From Lepturacanthus savala (taxonomy: Eukaryota; Chordata; Actinopteri; Scombriformes; Trichiuridae): a DNA stretch of 64,000 bases. This document shows positions 23,990 to 34,819 of the stretch, piece after piece; position 1 is the stretch's first letter; each line of letters begins with the position of its first letter. Both the position numbers and the translations under genes were made by a program. Below the pieces are notes generated by a model that was not told the origin of the DNA, ran no database searches, and saw nothing but the letters and a program-made list of their open reading frames with translations. The stretch spans positions 4,693,920 to 4,757,919 of the forward strand of contig CM060475.1 in assembly GCA_030544235.1 (NCBI GenBank), read 5' to 3'.

Positions 23990-23990
<1 letters not shown>
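23231..23990 (+). repeat. Dispersed repeat family A, copy 3, containing a tRNA-like SINE head
   Basis: Begins TATCTTTAAAGCAAGGAGTG and follows the same order as copies 2 and 4 to TTACAATAACTGTTGCATG, where an AT array cuts it off. Between the ATTATTATCATTATCATTA segment and the CTGTATAA segment it holds a tRNA-derived head (next entry). Copies 4 and 5 carry related sequence at the same internal position, so the SINE entered an ancestor of the family. Confidence 0.85.
23328..23480 (+). mobile_element. tRNA-derived SINE (tRNA-Lys-like head) within family A
   Basis: GGTGTAGGGCTAGAGCA resembles a weakened A box and GGTTTGAGTCC (23382-23392) is a good B box. Between them CTTTTTAAG occupies the anticodon-arm position, like CTTTTAA of tRNA-Lys(UUU). 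Behind the head comes TTCTCCCCCTCTCTCT, CACTTCCTGCCTGGCTACTG and an ATAAAAA tail, the body common in fish SINEs of this kind. The degenerate A box and lack of clean target duplications mean it is old. Confidence 0.6.

Positions 23991-23994
<4 letters not shown>

Positions 23995-24034
<40 letters not shown>
23995..24034. repeat. (TA)n microsatellite
   Basis: Perfect run of 40 bp ending family A copy 3. Confidence 0.97.
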
Positions 24035-24036
<2 letters not shown>

Positions 24037-24071
24037 TCTTTTTCTTGTCAAGAAAGATGTCTTGGATATTT

Positions 24072-24490
24072 TTAAAGGTCTCATATGTTACATGTAAACT
24101 GTCTCATGCATCTAACCCTCAGACAAACTGAGAAAGGCCTGGATTTAGAAACTTTACAGGTTCACGGCTCGTTTGTACTTCCTTGACTTCATGATGACAC
24201 CGCCTGTTGAGGCTCCCAGCACAATCCATGTGCCCCCACCATCCCATTATCAGAACTACTTCTTTTTCCAGTCTTCCCAGTGAAAATCAACCAATCAGAA
24301 AGGCGGCTCATGAACATTTATGAGGGACCAAAAACGACCTGTTCTTTCTGGAGCTCCAGCGAGGCGTTTGAGAGAACACTGTAAAACTACATTGAGTTGA
24401 ATTTTTGAACTTTAAATTGCAAATATATCATGTTAGGGGTATCAAAACTTCAAATAAATCCCTGAAAAGTGCATGATATGAGACCTTTAA
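24072..24490. mobile_element. TTAA-bounded TIR element (Kolobok-like), 419 bp
   Basis: The left end TTAAAGGTCTCATAT is matched by ATATGAGACCTTTAA at 24476-24490, a 15-bp perfect inverted pair including TTAA on both sides. AAAGGTCYCAT termini with TTAA duplication fit the Kolobok-type MITEs of fish; piggyBac is the alternative. It has no coding capacity. A fragment of the same family is at 43441-43585. Confidence 0.75.
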
Positions 24491-25440
24491 GAGGTTTATG
24501 TTCTGCTCTGTCATTTTGTTCATATTTTGTTGCAAAATATACTCAAAGAGTGCCCTGTAGCCAGCCCATGAACAAGGCCTGGATATTGATTTTTGTGCTC
24601 TGGGAGGCTCGAGGTCATGAGAGGTGCTCATCTGTGCAATGTGAGCAGTTGGGAAGTGTGGGGAGTGACTGGCGCATTAGTTAGTGGAATTATGTGGATC
24701 ACGGCTGCAACAGCTAGAGGTGCAAATGCACACCGGCAGGATTAGGTAATGCTATTATCAGTATGATAGTAGCATTAGAAAGGAGCTTTAGCATGGATAA
24801 TTCCACGGATTCAGCAGCAGAGAATCGGCCATAAAATCATTGCATTATACCCGGAGAGATGAGATCCAGATATAGAAAGGCACTTGGGCTGCCAAAGAAT
24901 CAAACTTGACGCTAAATCTTCAAATTACAAGTCATCACGTTTCCGTGTCTTGTCGGGTAAACAGGTATTTAACAAAAGGATGATCAAACATGCCTTTTCT
25001 CAGCACAACACCCTCCCCGTCTCGTTTCTCTCCTTCAGGAACAGTTGGAATACAAAACACACCCTAAGCTGGTGTTTGGTTTTTGTTTTTTGTTTTTTTC
25101 TGATAGGTGTTATTTGATATATTGGTCACACATGAGCTGAGCTACATCTTCCCATAAGTGTGGATTCACCTCACCCCCGCTGTCATCACAGATGCTGATG
25201 AATGAATATAAATGGAGGAAAGTGGGAGAATTTGACTTGCTGTTGCCTTTTCACTTGTCACATATCAGCCACCAACCTTAAAAACGCTTCCCCACCTTTT
25301 TACTGATTGTGCAGCTCCTTTTTTGACTGGGTTTACAGGAAGTAGTGTATTAACTATACTTTAATCATAGAGTATGCACCATATCCACAATCTTTGCATA
25401 ACACCTGTACTTTCAATGCCCAGATAATTGTAGGAAGTCC
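24491..25440. other. Unique sequence, part of it enhancer-like
   Basis: 24580-24870 is complex and repeat-free with GATTAGGTAATGC and GCATTAG words. 24871-25440 shows nothing. Confidence 0.25.
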
Positions 25441-26150
25441 AGAGTTGTGCAGAATCATCCAATATCAGTGTTCAGCTTTGTTTCACACTATCTTACAGTA
25501 ACAATACTTGTTGTTTATTTATTATTTTTATCTTTTCTGCATGTTTGACATACATTCACAATGAAAAGATAACTCAGTTTTTTTTACAACATTGTATTGT
25601 TGATTCAGACATAACTCACACAGCGAGCTTTTTACATTTGCTGCAACACCTGGTGTCTTGTCTCCCAGGACAAATCATTTGGTGCGCTAGAAGTGATGGA
25701 TTTTATGTTTACGGCAGCTGCAACAGCAGTTTCTTTTGGAATAAACACAGGAAGAACTTGGTCTTAGCTATGGCTGATTAGACAAAGGAAATATAAGCGC
25801 CGTGTAGAAACACTACAGCTACAACTAAAAAAAAAAGAAAAAGAAAAAATGAATAGAGAAAATCTTCCTCCCTCTGCTTGTACTCTTATTGGATTTATCG
25901 AATTGAAGTCATCAGAACAAATACTGCTTGTTAAAAGTGGCCAGTTTATCAGTCAGATTTCGTCGAGGGAACAGGTGGTCATAATATTGTGCACACTCTG
26001 TTTTCCTGGGTCCACATGGCAGTGCTCACTCCTGCGAACTTGTGCGAAGGTGGAATGGTAACCATGTTGGTGTGGGAGGTCTGTTCAGCATGCTACAGTA
26101 GCAGGGGGTTGTGCACACACACAGCTGCCGCCACGGCACACATGGCAGGA
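25441..26150. other. Unique sequence, nothing identified
   Basis: Several 60-80 codon frames with no recognisable pattern. An A-rich run lies at 25827-25849. Confidence 0.35.
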
Positions 26151-26420
26151 GATGTGCCCGGGTATAAATAGTATGCCACTATTTTGTCTTTACATATTTA
26201 GCTGTTGGATATTTTAATGCAAATTAATGTGGTGGGATTGGAGAGGGGTGTTTTTGTTGACTGGAATTAGTGTTGTGAGCAAGCTTTCTTCTCTATTCTT
26301 TCCCTTCCTTTTCTCTCCTCTCCAAATTACAGCTATTAAGACAAGACTGGTGTGAGCCAAACACAGCGCTCCACTTAATGTGATTTCCCCGGCACTGAGA
26401 AAGGAATAAGAGGCAATGAT
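26151..26420. other. Candidate enhancer with octamer-homeodomain composite
   Basis: ATGCAAATTAAT at 26217-26228 joins a perfect octamer to a homeodomain core, a known arrangement for POU proteins. The surrounding sequence is repeat-free. Confidence 0.35.
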
Positions 26421-26830
26421 TCATAGGGAGCCCCACAAAAAAAAAAAAAGAAGAAGAAGAAGCTGGAAAGACGGGAAGATGTCCACCTCCGACATGCACC
26501 GAACACAAACACTGGGCTTGTTTAAGTGTGTAATTGTGTGTGTGTGTGTGATTATTGGAATGCGTATTTATGTGCGGATGAGCTTAAAAATGAACATTAT
26601 GATTTATGACATCCTGTATTTAAGTCTGGCTAGTCACATTAGCACAACGCTAATCTAATGAATAGATTAGAAAGACACATGCAAATGCCCACTGCTTATT
26701 TCCACATACCAGGCTTGAGAGCCAACAACTGTGGTCCCTCATCTTGATGTGGCTTTATAGCGTTTCTGCAAGAAAAAAAATGGAAAAAAAATAAAATATC
26801 TGCCTTGCAACTCCCCCCCCACTCACACAC
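26421..26830. other. Unique sequence with simple runs
   Basis: A-run plus (AAG)n at 26438-26462, (GT)n at 26536-26549 and a C run near 26812. Confidence 0.45.
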
Positions 26831-27330
26831 AACTGACGAGTAGCGTGACAGCAGCACGCCGGCTTTTCTTCAGCGTCTACCATGCCAAGCTTTCAACACC
26901 CCGCCATTGGCAGAATTGGGTTTGACAGCTCTCGCCGAGGCCCTGGCGACTGGGCCGGGCTCCAGGGACATTGTACGGGAAGAGATGTATACACCACCAA
27001 AAGGGTCTGGGAACAGGAAAACAAAGCCGCCGCCCGCGGAGAAACCCAAGCAGCGGTGCGGTCAAACCCGGGCTCAACCCTGGATCTCATTTCATCACGT
27101 ACGGCTCAAACGGCCGTGTTAAAAAAGCTGAGATAAGGCAAACGGATGGGGGGAGGGGAGCGGAGAGGCCATCTGAGGGAGTCCGGCACCCGAGGAGTGA
27201 ACGTGTGAGTGCTGACAGCAACACAAACCCTTCGGAAAGACACTTAACACCACAGCCAGTAAACAGTAGATTGGAGATATTGTAAACCAGCAGGCAGAGA
27301 AAGGCCTTCACACGACAGCTTTGTCTGATT
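26831..27330. other. CpG-rich block, candidate regulatory element
   Basis: At least six overlapping frames on both strands cover 26877-27311, a sign of CpG-rich composition and not of one gene. Contains GCCGCCGCCCGCGG near 27026. Confidence 0.3.
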
Positions 27331-27429
27331 CCAAAGATATTGTTGTGCGGTGGGTGAAAGCATAGTGCGTTTTATGAAAAATGACTGTGATTAGAGGAGG
27401 GGGGGTTGTGGTATTCTTTCAACACATTC

Positions 27430-27860
27430 ACACCAGGAAGAAGTTCATACCGAAGCTCCAGCCCAACTCGGTGCAGTTTTTACAGCGGCTACAGCGTCTG
27501 AATCCCAGGGCCAAGTAGGCTGGCCCGCCCTATAGATCAAGGCTTAATGTAGCCCGCGGCGCTGGCAGGACGGCCGAGACAAATGACAGTTCACCAAGGT
27601 GGAGTCCCTGGGTGGAGCTTGGCCTGGCCTCTAGCGCTGTACTGGGGCTGCTTTGCTGTAGCCGGAGCTGGCAGGACACCGGGCCCATGCAGGGAGGGAG
27701 GGCGAGAGCACGGGGCTGGGAGGGCTCACTCGCTTTGCTAATGGGTCCCCAGACAACCAAGCTTGACCTCACAGGCCCATCGCATTCATTACCAGCTGGT
27801 TAGCAGCTAGGCTACAGCAGAGCGGCTAGCTCCAGCTAGTTACCAACCAAAGTTGGTCAA
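27430..27860. other. GC-rich block, candidate regulatory element
   Basis: GC-rich and repeat-free, ending in several GCTAGC/AGCTAG words at 27800-27842. Frames on both strands, none with splice support. Confidence 0.3.
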
Positions 27861-28225
27861 AGCAGCATAAAGTCTTCTGATAGTCTAGTGTATTGTTCAT
27901 TGCAATGTTGAGGAGCCTCCATTCTATTTTCTTTAGTTTGCCCCAATATAGTTGACTGTCTTAATATATGACAACAAGTAAAATGCTTCTTCTTATAAAG
28001 AAATCCTCTGGAATGTCCAGAGGTGGGGACCTAAGGATTGTATAAATGGAAGAAGGTGAAAGGAGAGTGATCTATAATTTGACCCCCAGAAGATCCATCC
28101 CACTCCAAGAGAGACCTCAGATTGGCATGGAGGCTCTCCAAGATTCAACGTTATGAATCCACTGTTTGATATTATTCTTTTTGAAATAAAACTCTATGCG
28201 CAACAGAAGAGGTGTCGGTTGGTGA
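27861..28225. other. Unique sequence
   Basis: Nothing recognised. An AATAAA lies at 28185 just upstream of the frame at 28226. Confidence 0.35.
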
Positions 28226-28552
28226 TTTCGCTCATCAGCACATCAAGAAACAACACTAGCCACGGTTGCGTTTGGTGATTTGCTGCAGTCGCTGTCTGAA
28301 TCGACGCAGCAGCTTTTAAATCTCATTGAGCTGCCAGAGGGTGAATCATTACCATCTCGTGCTGTGCTTCCAAACATTGTCCAAACCAAGAGAACTTTTC
28401 GTTTAAATTCTAGTGGGCCTCCTGTCTGCTACCAGGAAAATATGTCAGGCTCAATTTTGGGATGCACAAGACATCCGAAATATTTCCATTTGATGGAGCG
28501 TTGCAGCCTCGGATTTGAATATTTCACTCTGTGCAAACATCATATAGCTTAA
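28226..28552 (+). CDS. Unrecognised 109-codon open frame
   Basis: Open from just after a TGA at 28223 to TAA at 28550. The frame has no early ATG; the first in-frame ATG is near 28442. The translation looks more protein-like than its neighbours: a Leu/Gln/Glu-rich helix-prone part (LLQSLSESTQQLLNLIELPE) followed by a Cys-, Pro- and aromatic-containing tail. An acceptor-like AACAG at 28202-28206 lies upstream, but no donor is evident before the stop. It could be a terminal exon, a transposon relic or chance; I recognise no family. Confidence 0.2.
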   Translation, partial: FRSSAHQETTLATVAFGDLLQSLSESTQQLLNLIELPEGESLPSRAVLPNIVQTKRTFRLNSSGPPVCYQENMSGSILGCTRHPKYFHLMERCSLGFEYFTLCKHHIA

Positions 28553-28960
28553 ATGAGGAGCTGGATCAAGATGATAGAGAATGTGATGTTGTCAGATGGT
28601 ATGAGATAAGATGATTTTTCACAAGATTAAAGCTACTTAAGGGTAAAAAAAGAGAGACACCCTCGTCAGATTAGACTTGAGCATTGAGATTCATTGTTGA
28701 CCTTTCAATCTATTAATACTAATATGTGTAATCAAAAGGAATAAAAGCCTGCGTGCGAATACTTCATCACAGTCATTTTAATAGTCTTATATGCATCATT
28801 GGCAATTTGAATTTTGAGTTCCTAGAAAATGCAACATTCTGAACACAGATTTCACTAAACAGTGAACAAATAGCCATGTTTAGTCTACTTGGCATTTACC
28901 TTCTATATGCAGCTTGAGTTTGATAAAAAAAAAAAAAGAAAAAAAAAGAAATGATAATAT
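28553..28960. other. AT-rich unique sequence, partly enhancer-like
   Basis: 28740-28860 has TTTTAATAG, ATATGCATC and CAATTTGAATTTTG words. 28924-28949 is an A-rich run. Confidence 0.25.
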
Positions 28961-29800
28961 TCCTGACCACTCTTGTCTCGTTACGCCTCCTCTCATCCGA
29001 GTGCAGTCATGGCACTGCAGATCACAGGAGTCCATTTCCAGCGAGCACACATCTCGGCTGAAATAACCTCCTGGAAGTCTCCTCATCTCTATGCAGCTAT
29101 CATTTTTTTTTTTTTTTGCTCCAAAAGATGTCTGCCCGGCCTGCAGCAGCAACCCACGGCGCCTGTGAACTCTGCATACATTATCCCTCTTCCCCTCCGT
29201 AGGGCGCTGTGCTTTATGCCGGGGAAACTGGCCCCATTTATCAGCATCCCCTGTATCCCCCCACTGCCTGCAAAGGCACCTGCTGCTAGACTAACTACAG
29301 CCCGGCCGTGGCCTTATCGCTTCTGCAGATCACAAGGCGGCGCAGGGATGTAGATTGTTTTAGCTGCAGATTTAACCAAATAAACACAAACACAGAAAGT
29401 CCTTATTTCCTCCCCGTGTTCCCTTGCATCAGATTCGCCCACATCTGAAGGTGAATGGAAAGCAAAGCAAGTTAAAGGAATGGATTACGGGCCAAACAGC
29501 GTTTTAAAACTGGGGCACGAGGCGTCTGGCACGCTCTCCCCTCGGTGCCGGGCCTAATGATTTCTAATGCTGCTAAACATCGCGGCGGCGTGAAAGCCGC
29601 CGCTTTTCACTGGGGACGCGGGCCGCAAATCTCCCATCGCATGTTCCCTTTGTTGATTTTTGTGAGACAACAACGCCGCGAACGCTTATCTCCATTACAG
29701 ACCGGCACCACGGGGAGCTTTCCCAAAAGCCTTTCACCCAACGCCTTATTAGCAGCTATTCCCTTCTGCCTGCCTCATCCCCCAACTGGGAGCAGATAGA
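28961..29800. other. Candidate conserved noncoding block
   Basis: GC-rich complex sequence. Notable parts are an inverted pair GCGGCGGCGTG / CGCCGC around 29581-29606, CCTTTGTTGAT (SOX/TCF-like) at 29647 and CCTAATGATTTCTAATG near 29552. Frames of 84-126 codons are uninterpretable. Confidence 0.3.
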
Positions 29801-30480
29801 GGGGAGAGAAAAGAGATAGAGAGAGAAAGAGAGAGAGAGAGTATTATCCCGGCGCCTCTCAAACCCCTCACTATGTCTATTCACACGCCACTGGGCCTGG
29901 ATGGCCCCACTTCCCCAGTCGACTATCCCTTTCCTTCTCTAGCAGACTTAGCTCTGAATCACACTAAGAGGAAGAAAAAGAGGAAGCATTTCCAGTTATT
30001 TATAAGCCCATACAAACGGTTGGATGTTAATTTCAGAGGCTGTAAGAAGATGAGGTTCTTTTGTGCTGGTTTGTATTGTGGAAAACAAAACAAAAAAAAG
30101 AACTGATTGCTTCATATTAAGGAGTCTGGCATGTTATCGATGTGATGTAAGGTTACTGCTACAGCTTAAGAGATAAATGTTGTCTATAAAAGGAAAGACT
30201 TTCTTATTTGAGGGGAAAACACAGCAACTCAGATGAATTCTAATGTGAGGTGGTGTCCTCGCTTCATCCTCTTTTTTTGCTCTATCATGAATCCCTGTCC
30301 TCCTCAACCTACCTCACCCCTGCTTTGTATTTCCTTGTTACTCTGCCTCTGGTTTGCAGCAGTGATGATAAGGATCTTTATTTTTTTTGGTTTCCTTTTT
30401 GGGTTCCTCCCCAGAAGTACCCGTGCCTGCAGCCCTCAGCTGGTCCCCCCTGTTTGTTTAGCGTGTGTTTATTTGTTTCT
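29801..30480. other. Unique sequence
   Basis: GA tract at 29803-29842. A strong-looking splice acceptor (T-rich tract, then CTCCCCAG) ends at 30414 with 27 open codons after it and no donor before TAA; not called an exon. Confidence 0.3.
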
Positions 30481-31099
30481 CTGCAGTCCTGGGATTAATT
30501 AACCATATGCCGGGCTAATACATCTCTCTCCAAGCCAATCGTGTGGCAGCCTGCTATACTTCTCCATTACAGCTAACATCGTTAGCCTGATTTTGTTTTG
30601 CAGTTTCCCTGCTTATTTTCTGAATTCATAATTCAAGCAGAAAAAAAAAAAAGTGGGTCTGGAATAATTAACTTGTGCATTATTGCGACAGTCTAGCACA
30701 CATGGAAAATTGTTCACACTTCTGACACTGGAACAGCAGAAATCCCAAAAAAGCCTAGCGTCGGCTTCTGGGAAAAAAAAAAAAAAAATGTCCGATTCGG
30801 TGACGCTTGACTTTCAAGACTCTGTTATTAGTTATTTATGAAGTTTCACACAATGAAACATACAAACTTTCCGTCAGGTGTGAACATGTTGATTATTTCC
30901 CAGAGCCAGGACGCACGCTGTGTGTCTGCGGTGAAGGTGACGCTCTGGAAAAGTGCTGCTAATGTATCTGGGAAAGAAGTGGTGTCGTGGGTTCAGTGTC
31001 GGCTCATATTTTACCAGCTTGGCGCGGGGCCAGACAAGTTTTGTCTGGGTGTGGCGGTGCAGGGAACGGGAGGGGGGGGGGTTGAGGAATGAGGAGGGA
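30481..31099. other. Unique sequence, partly enhancer-like
   Basis: GGATTAATTAACC at 30492 (paired-type homeodomain core) and GGAATAATTAAC at 30661. A-runs at 30640 and 30773-30788; G run at 31072-31081. Confidence 0.3.
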
Positions 31100-31250
31100 T
31101 AATGATTGCTGAGTCAATCAGCGCAAGCCGAGATGGTGTTAGGTCAAAGTCATGGCGTGGGTGGGTGGGGACGGGACATAAAAAGGGTGGAAGCTGCCGT
31201 GCCACTCGTGCTCCGGCTCAGTCTTTCACACTGACGCTATGAAAGGTGTT
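31100..31250 (+). promoter_or_regulatory. Promoter-like cluster with TATA-like box
   Basis: In order: TGCTGAGTCA (MAF/AP-1 type) at 31108-31117; AGGTCAAAGTCA, a near-perfect DR1 nuclear-receptor site, at 31141-31152; GGGTGGGTGGGG (KLF/Sp type) near 31160; CATAAAAAGG (TATA-like) at 31177-31186; and TCAGTCT, an initiator match, at 31218-31224. TATA-to-initiator spacing (about 40 nt) is longer than the usual 28-33, so the true start may lie near 31207. The elements are read directly; promoter activity is inference. Confidence 0.35.
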
Positions 31251-31433
31251 GCATTGCTTGTGATGACACCTACAGTCACAAAAACAGGCTCGCAGTGAAT
31301 TTTTGCATTTGCGGGATGATTCTGCTGAGCAGCGGCGCCGGTGCCAACACCAGCGAACATGCAAGAGCGCCGCTTTTGGAGTGGTTCTGCTGCGCGGTGC
31401 GAAGGATTAAGCATTCAGCTTCTGTTTCACAGG
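31220..31433 (+). other. Possible first exon downstream of the promoter-like cluster
   Basis: From the putative initiator the sequence runs to CACAG|GTAATG, a strong splice donor, at 31433/31434. The first ATG (31239) opens only 19 codons. A later ATG (31316) stays open to the donor: MILLSSGAGANTSEHARAPL and on through EWFCCAVRRI. The product is not recognised. A noncoding RNA start or a chance donor is equally possible. Confidence 0.2.
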
Positions 31434-31499
31434 TAATGACATGCTCGCTCCCTCTGTTTTCGCCGGGCCTTTATTTCAATAAGAAATCATCCATTATTT

Positions 31500-31990
31500 A
31501 GCTCCCAACCTCTCTGCCCTGTTCCCCTCGCCCTCCTCGCCCTCCCTCCCCCTCCCCGCCAGCCTCCCCTCGGATCGGGGCACCCCGCTGATTCCTCACT
31601 TCAAGGACAAACGCGGTCGGAGAGGAGAGGAGTCGACCCAGTCACCAGACGAGCTCTCAGAAGAGAGGGGAGGGAGACAAAGTGAGGAGAGAGAAAGAGC
31701 AGACGTGCACACACACACAGGAAGCTCTCAGAAGAAATGCGAAAAAATGTGTGACCCAAATATACATTGCTTTGTACTCTGGTTCAAAGTTTCCTGTCCT
31801 CTCCACCAAACATTCAAGGAGAAGGAGGAAAAAAAACACAACAATGAATAAATCATACAGCAACTGAAACCTACTGTATTCCTGAAGTGAGAGAGAGCTG
31901 CAGAATAAGAGAGACAAAGACAGAGGGAGCACGGGAGAGACGAAAAGGAAGTTGAAAGTGAAACGGAAGGCGCAAACACCTCTTTGGTCT
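31500..31990. repeat. Pyrimidine-rich then purine-rich tract
   Basis: 31500-31570 is C/T-rich, including CCCTCC units. 31610-31700 and 31880-31975 are A/G-rich, with a short CA run at 31709-31718. This explains the S/L-rich minus-strand frames of 119-127 codons. Confidence 0.55.
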
Positions 31991-32715
31991 TTTGATGGCG
32001 CTCTCTTATGGAACATGCTATTTCTTGATTCACTCTTAAATCCATCATCAGTCGAGCTAATAATTCGACGTTAGCTCTGCTGTGAAGCAATAGATCACAT
32101 CCACCAGGCACCGTCCCCTGTGAACACTCAAATTACGGGAGCCAAACAGTCGGAGAGCCTATTAACCAACTTCAGACTTTGATTCAAAGTGCCATTTTTA
32201 TTGCTAGAACGTCTCAAATTAACAGATTACTTTTGATATTGCAGTTGGCCGCCAGAGACTCATATTTGGCTGAAACGTTAAAAAAAGTAAAGCTTGCTAA
32301 GAACAGACTGGATTCATTTTTCTTTTCTCCAGTATAAATGAATAAGCCTTTTAGTATTGGAACAGCATGGGGATAATCACTATCAGTCACTAGAAAACTA
32401 GAACAATTATGGACTTCTGTAAATATATTTTATCACTGTCTATATTCCCTTTAACTAAGACTAAAAACATGCACCAAAGAGTGTTGTAGCTTGGACTTTA
32501 GAAGAAAAACTTTTTGAATGACTTGGATTTTTCAAGTTTACACTGCCAAGAATAAAAATATAGGAATTACAGAATTTTATTACATTTGGTTGGTGTGTGT
32601 GTCACTGTTCGATCTTCCTTTTATCTCTGTTTTGGTCTCCACCATCTCCTGCATGACAGAAATATCCTTGCACACACCTCTTGCCACACTGGAAATGTTG
32701 CCTGGTCTTTTCCAG
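31991..32715. other. Unique sequence
   Basis: 31991-32340 is repeat-free with AGCTAATAATTCGACG near 32054. From about 32620 there is weak similarity to the far side of the palindrome that follows. Confidence 0.3.
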
Positions 32716-33235
32716 TCATAAAAACAATGGCACTTTTCTATGCACAGTGTTTAAAAGACTTGCCGAGAATTACAATTATTGACATATATCATTTCTAAGA
32801 CATCCTCCAAACCACCAATCAGCAAAATTAAACAAGAGCTTCAGGTTGTGTGCATCTTCATATGTTAAAAAATTCAGTTCAATTCGCTTACGTTAGCAAA
32901 AGGTTCACAAATAAATTGTCTGTTACTGTATATGTTATATTTATGTTTGTATGCATATTCATCGTCATTTAAAGGGATTTTCCACCTCTATGTGAAATTT
33001 GCATGAAATGACTAAATTTCACATAGGGGTGGAGAATCCTCTTAAATGGGAATGTACATAAACACAGTACAATACATTACCACACACATACAGTCACAGA
33101 CAATTTATTAGTGAACCTTTTGCTAACATACTGTCATATCAGTGGATATCCATTGGAGGATGCCTTACAAATGCAATGTTGATTCTTGGAAAGTCTTGTA
33201 AATAGGGCTTATAGAAAAGTGCCATTGTTTCTATG
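32716..33235. repeat. Large imperfect palindrome (foldback), about 520 bp
   Basis: The left half matches the reverse complement of the right half. Exact blocks are an 18-bp outer pair (32724-32741 with 33211-33228), a 17-bp pair GTTAGCAAAAGGTTCAC (32892-32908 with 33111-33127) and a 12-bp central pair TATGTGAAATTT (32989-33000 with 33014-33025) around a 13-nt loop. Segments between are diverged but alignable (for example 32958-33000 with 33014-33049), except for length differences on the left arm. No coding content. It may be a foldback MITE or an inverted duplication. As RNA it would form a very long hairpin. Confidence 0.85.
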
Positions 33236-33540
33236 GCAGGAAGAGAAGAGACATATGCAAACTCAATATGATAATAGCTTATGTAGCTTCAAAATGAGTC
33301 ATGAGAGTGGTGAGAGTCAACAAAACCAAACCAAACCAAAAGAGATGCTAAAATGCTGAATAGATTCAACCCCCCCCACACTAAATTCCCATAAACAAAA
33401 CCAATATCCTTTGTTTCTACCAGTAGCTACACTGCTGATACCAAAGTATACATTTAAGTATATAAGTATGCATGTATGCTCTCCTGCTGTCTCAGACGCA
33501 CTTCTCCTGTGTGGATTTGCACCTGTCATGCAGTATATGA
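33236..33540. other. Unique sequence flanking the palindrome
   Basis: Contains an (ACCAAACC)-like run near 33322 and a C run near 33371. Slight continued inverted similarity with 32620-32700. Confidence 0.3.
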
Positions 33541-33990
33541 CAACATTAACCAGGTGTGTTAGTGTCTGACGCTCCCCCGCTGCATGACACACATCTGATT
33601 CGGCGTGATGGCTCTGAAACACGGGGAGACCCATCAGAGAAGCTGTCAGGAGGCGCGCTGGATCCCACTTAGCGGATCCCACCGGCGCCGCCATTCTCCA
33701 AACGCCAAGAACTCCAAATGAAGGCTATCATCAGAGCCCACGGCGGGCTGCGACACAAAAAGCCATCGCTTCCGTCGATCACAAGAGAAAGCTGCTAATG
33801 ATGATGTTTTTCTTCAAGTGCACAAACATCAAGTCCAGTGAGATTTATATGTGCGTCTGCATGTGTGCTTTGACAGAAATGTCTTCCTGCATTACACTTT
33901 TGCGGCGGGAAGATGTAATAATTTCCCTTGAAAACTGGGGCTAGACGCACGCTTCCTAATGATGGAATCTTTTGATGTTTAAATTAGGAT
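33541..33990. other. Candidate conserved noncoding block
   Basis: Repeat-free and GC-balanced with CpGs. GCTAATGATGATG near 33793 and CCTAATGATGG near 33955. No coding unit. Confidence 0.3.
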
Positions 33991-34481
33991 ATCACACGCG
34001 AGGAGCTATCCTCCCAGGGCCGCACCTTCTTATGACAAGATTAGCAGCAAAGCAAAGCCATTACTGTGGTTTATTTCTGCCCCAGCCAACTCCCAGACAC
34101 AGGCACAGAGGTAGGCAGCTATCCAGAGAGAGATGTTGGGAAAGGAGGGAGGGAGAGAGAGGTATAGTCAAAAAAAGGGAAAGAGAAGAAGTGAGAAATA
34201 GCCCAGAAAAAGGGAAAAAAACTAATGGGGTACACACTCTTTATAGATCCCATCCAAAACATTTATTTATAGATCATCTGTGAAGCCCGTATAAACCTCT
34301 ACTTCGTCTTTCTGTCAGCCTGTCACGATGTCAGCCATGTCAACTTTCACATATTCTGCTGTCTCTGCTGTCACCACACTGTACAGTGATAAGAATTAAT
34401 AACACTGTAATACTGACAAGTGCTGAGACGGACCGCTGGCAACATTTACTGACTCGGCTGTCCCACGAGAACACAGGTACC
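33991..34481. other. Unique sequence with a purine-rich patch
   Basis: 34120-34220 is A/G-rich and gives a K/E/R-rich frame. Otherwise nothing. Confidence 0.4.
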
Positions 34482-34499
34482 TGTGTGTGTGTGTGTGTT
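34482..34499. repeat. (GT)n microsatellite
   Basis: Short perfect run. Confidence 0.9.
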
Positions 34500-34776
34500 T
34501 ATTGAACAAGAGAGGCTTAAAGCTGAAAAAGTGAAACTGACTGACAACAATCAAAATAAAAAATATATATATATTATTTTAATCCAACTGTTGGGACTGG
34601 AGTTTGATAGCTGCTGCTACTCAGATATATTCACTAATCTCCAAAGCAAGGTGACACTGATCCTGACTCCTCCTCCTCCTCAATACACTCCTGATAACCT
34701 GCATCCAGACCCACATTTCAAAAGTGACGGGCCTTTGAGTCCATGTACAACAGCGGGAGACAACTGCTTTGTACTT

Positions 34777-34787
<11 letters not shown>

Positions 34788-34815
<28 letters not shown>
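34788..34815. repeat. (CA)n microsatellite preceded by (TC)n
   Basis: 28-bp CA run after a short TC run. Both lie inside the longest open frame of the window (34483-35187, 234 codons), which has no protein-like pattern. Confidence 0.95.

Positions 34816-34819
<4 letters not shown>

Noticed and set aside
30380..30500. Good splice acceptor followed by 27 open codons
   Set aside because: No donor before the in-frame TAA, no poly(A) signal soon after, and no recognisable peptide.
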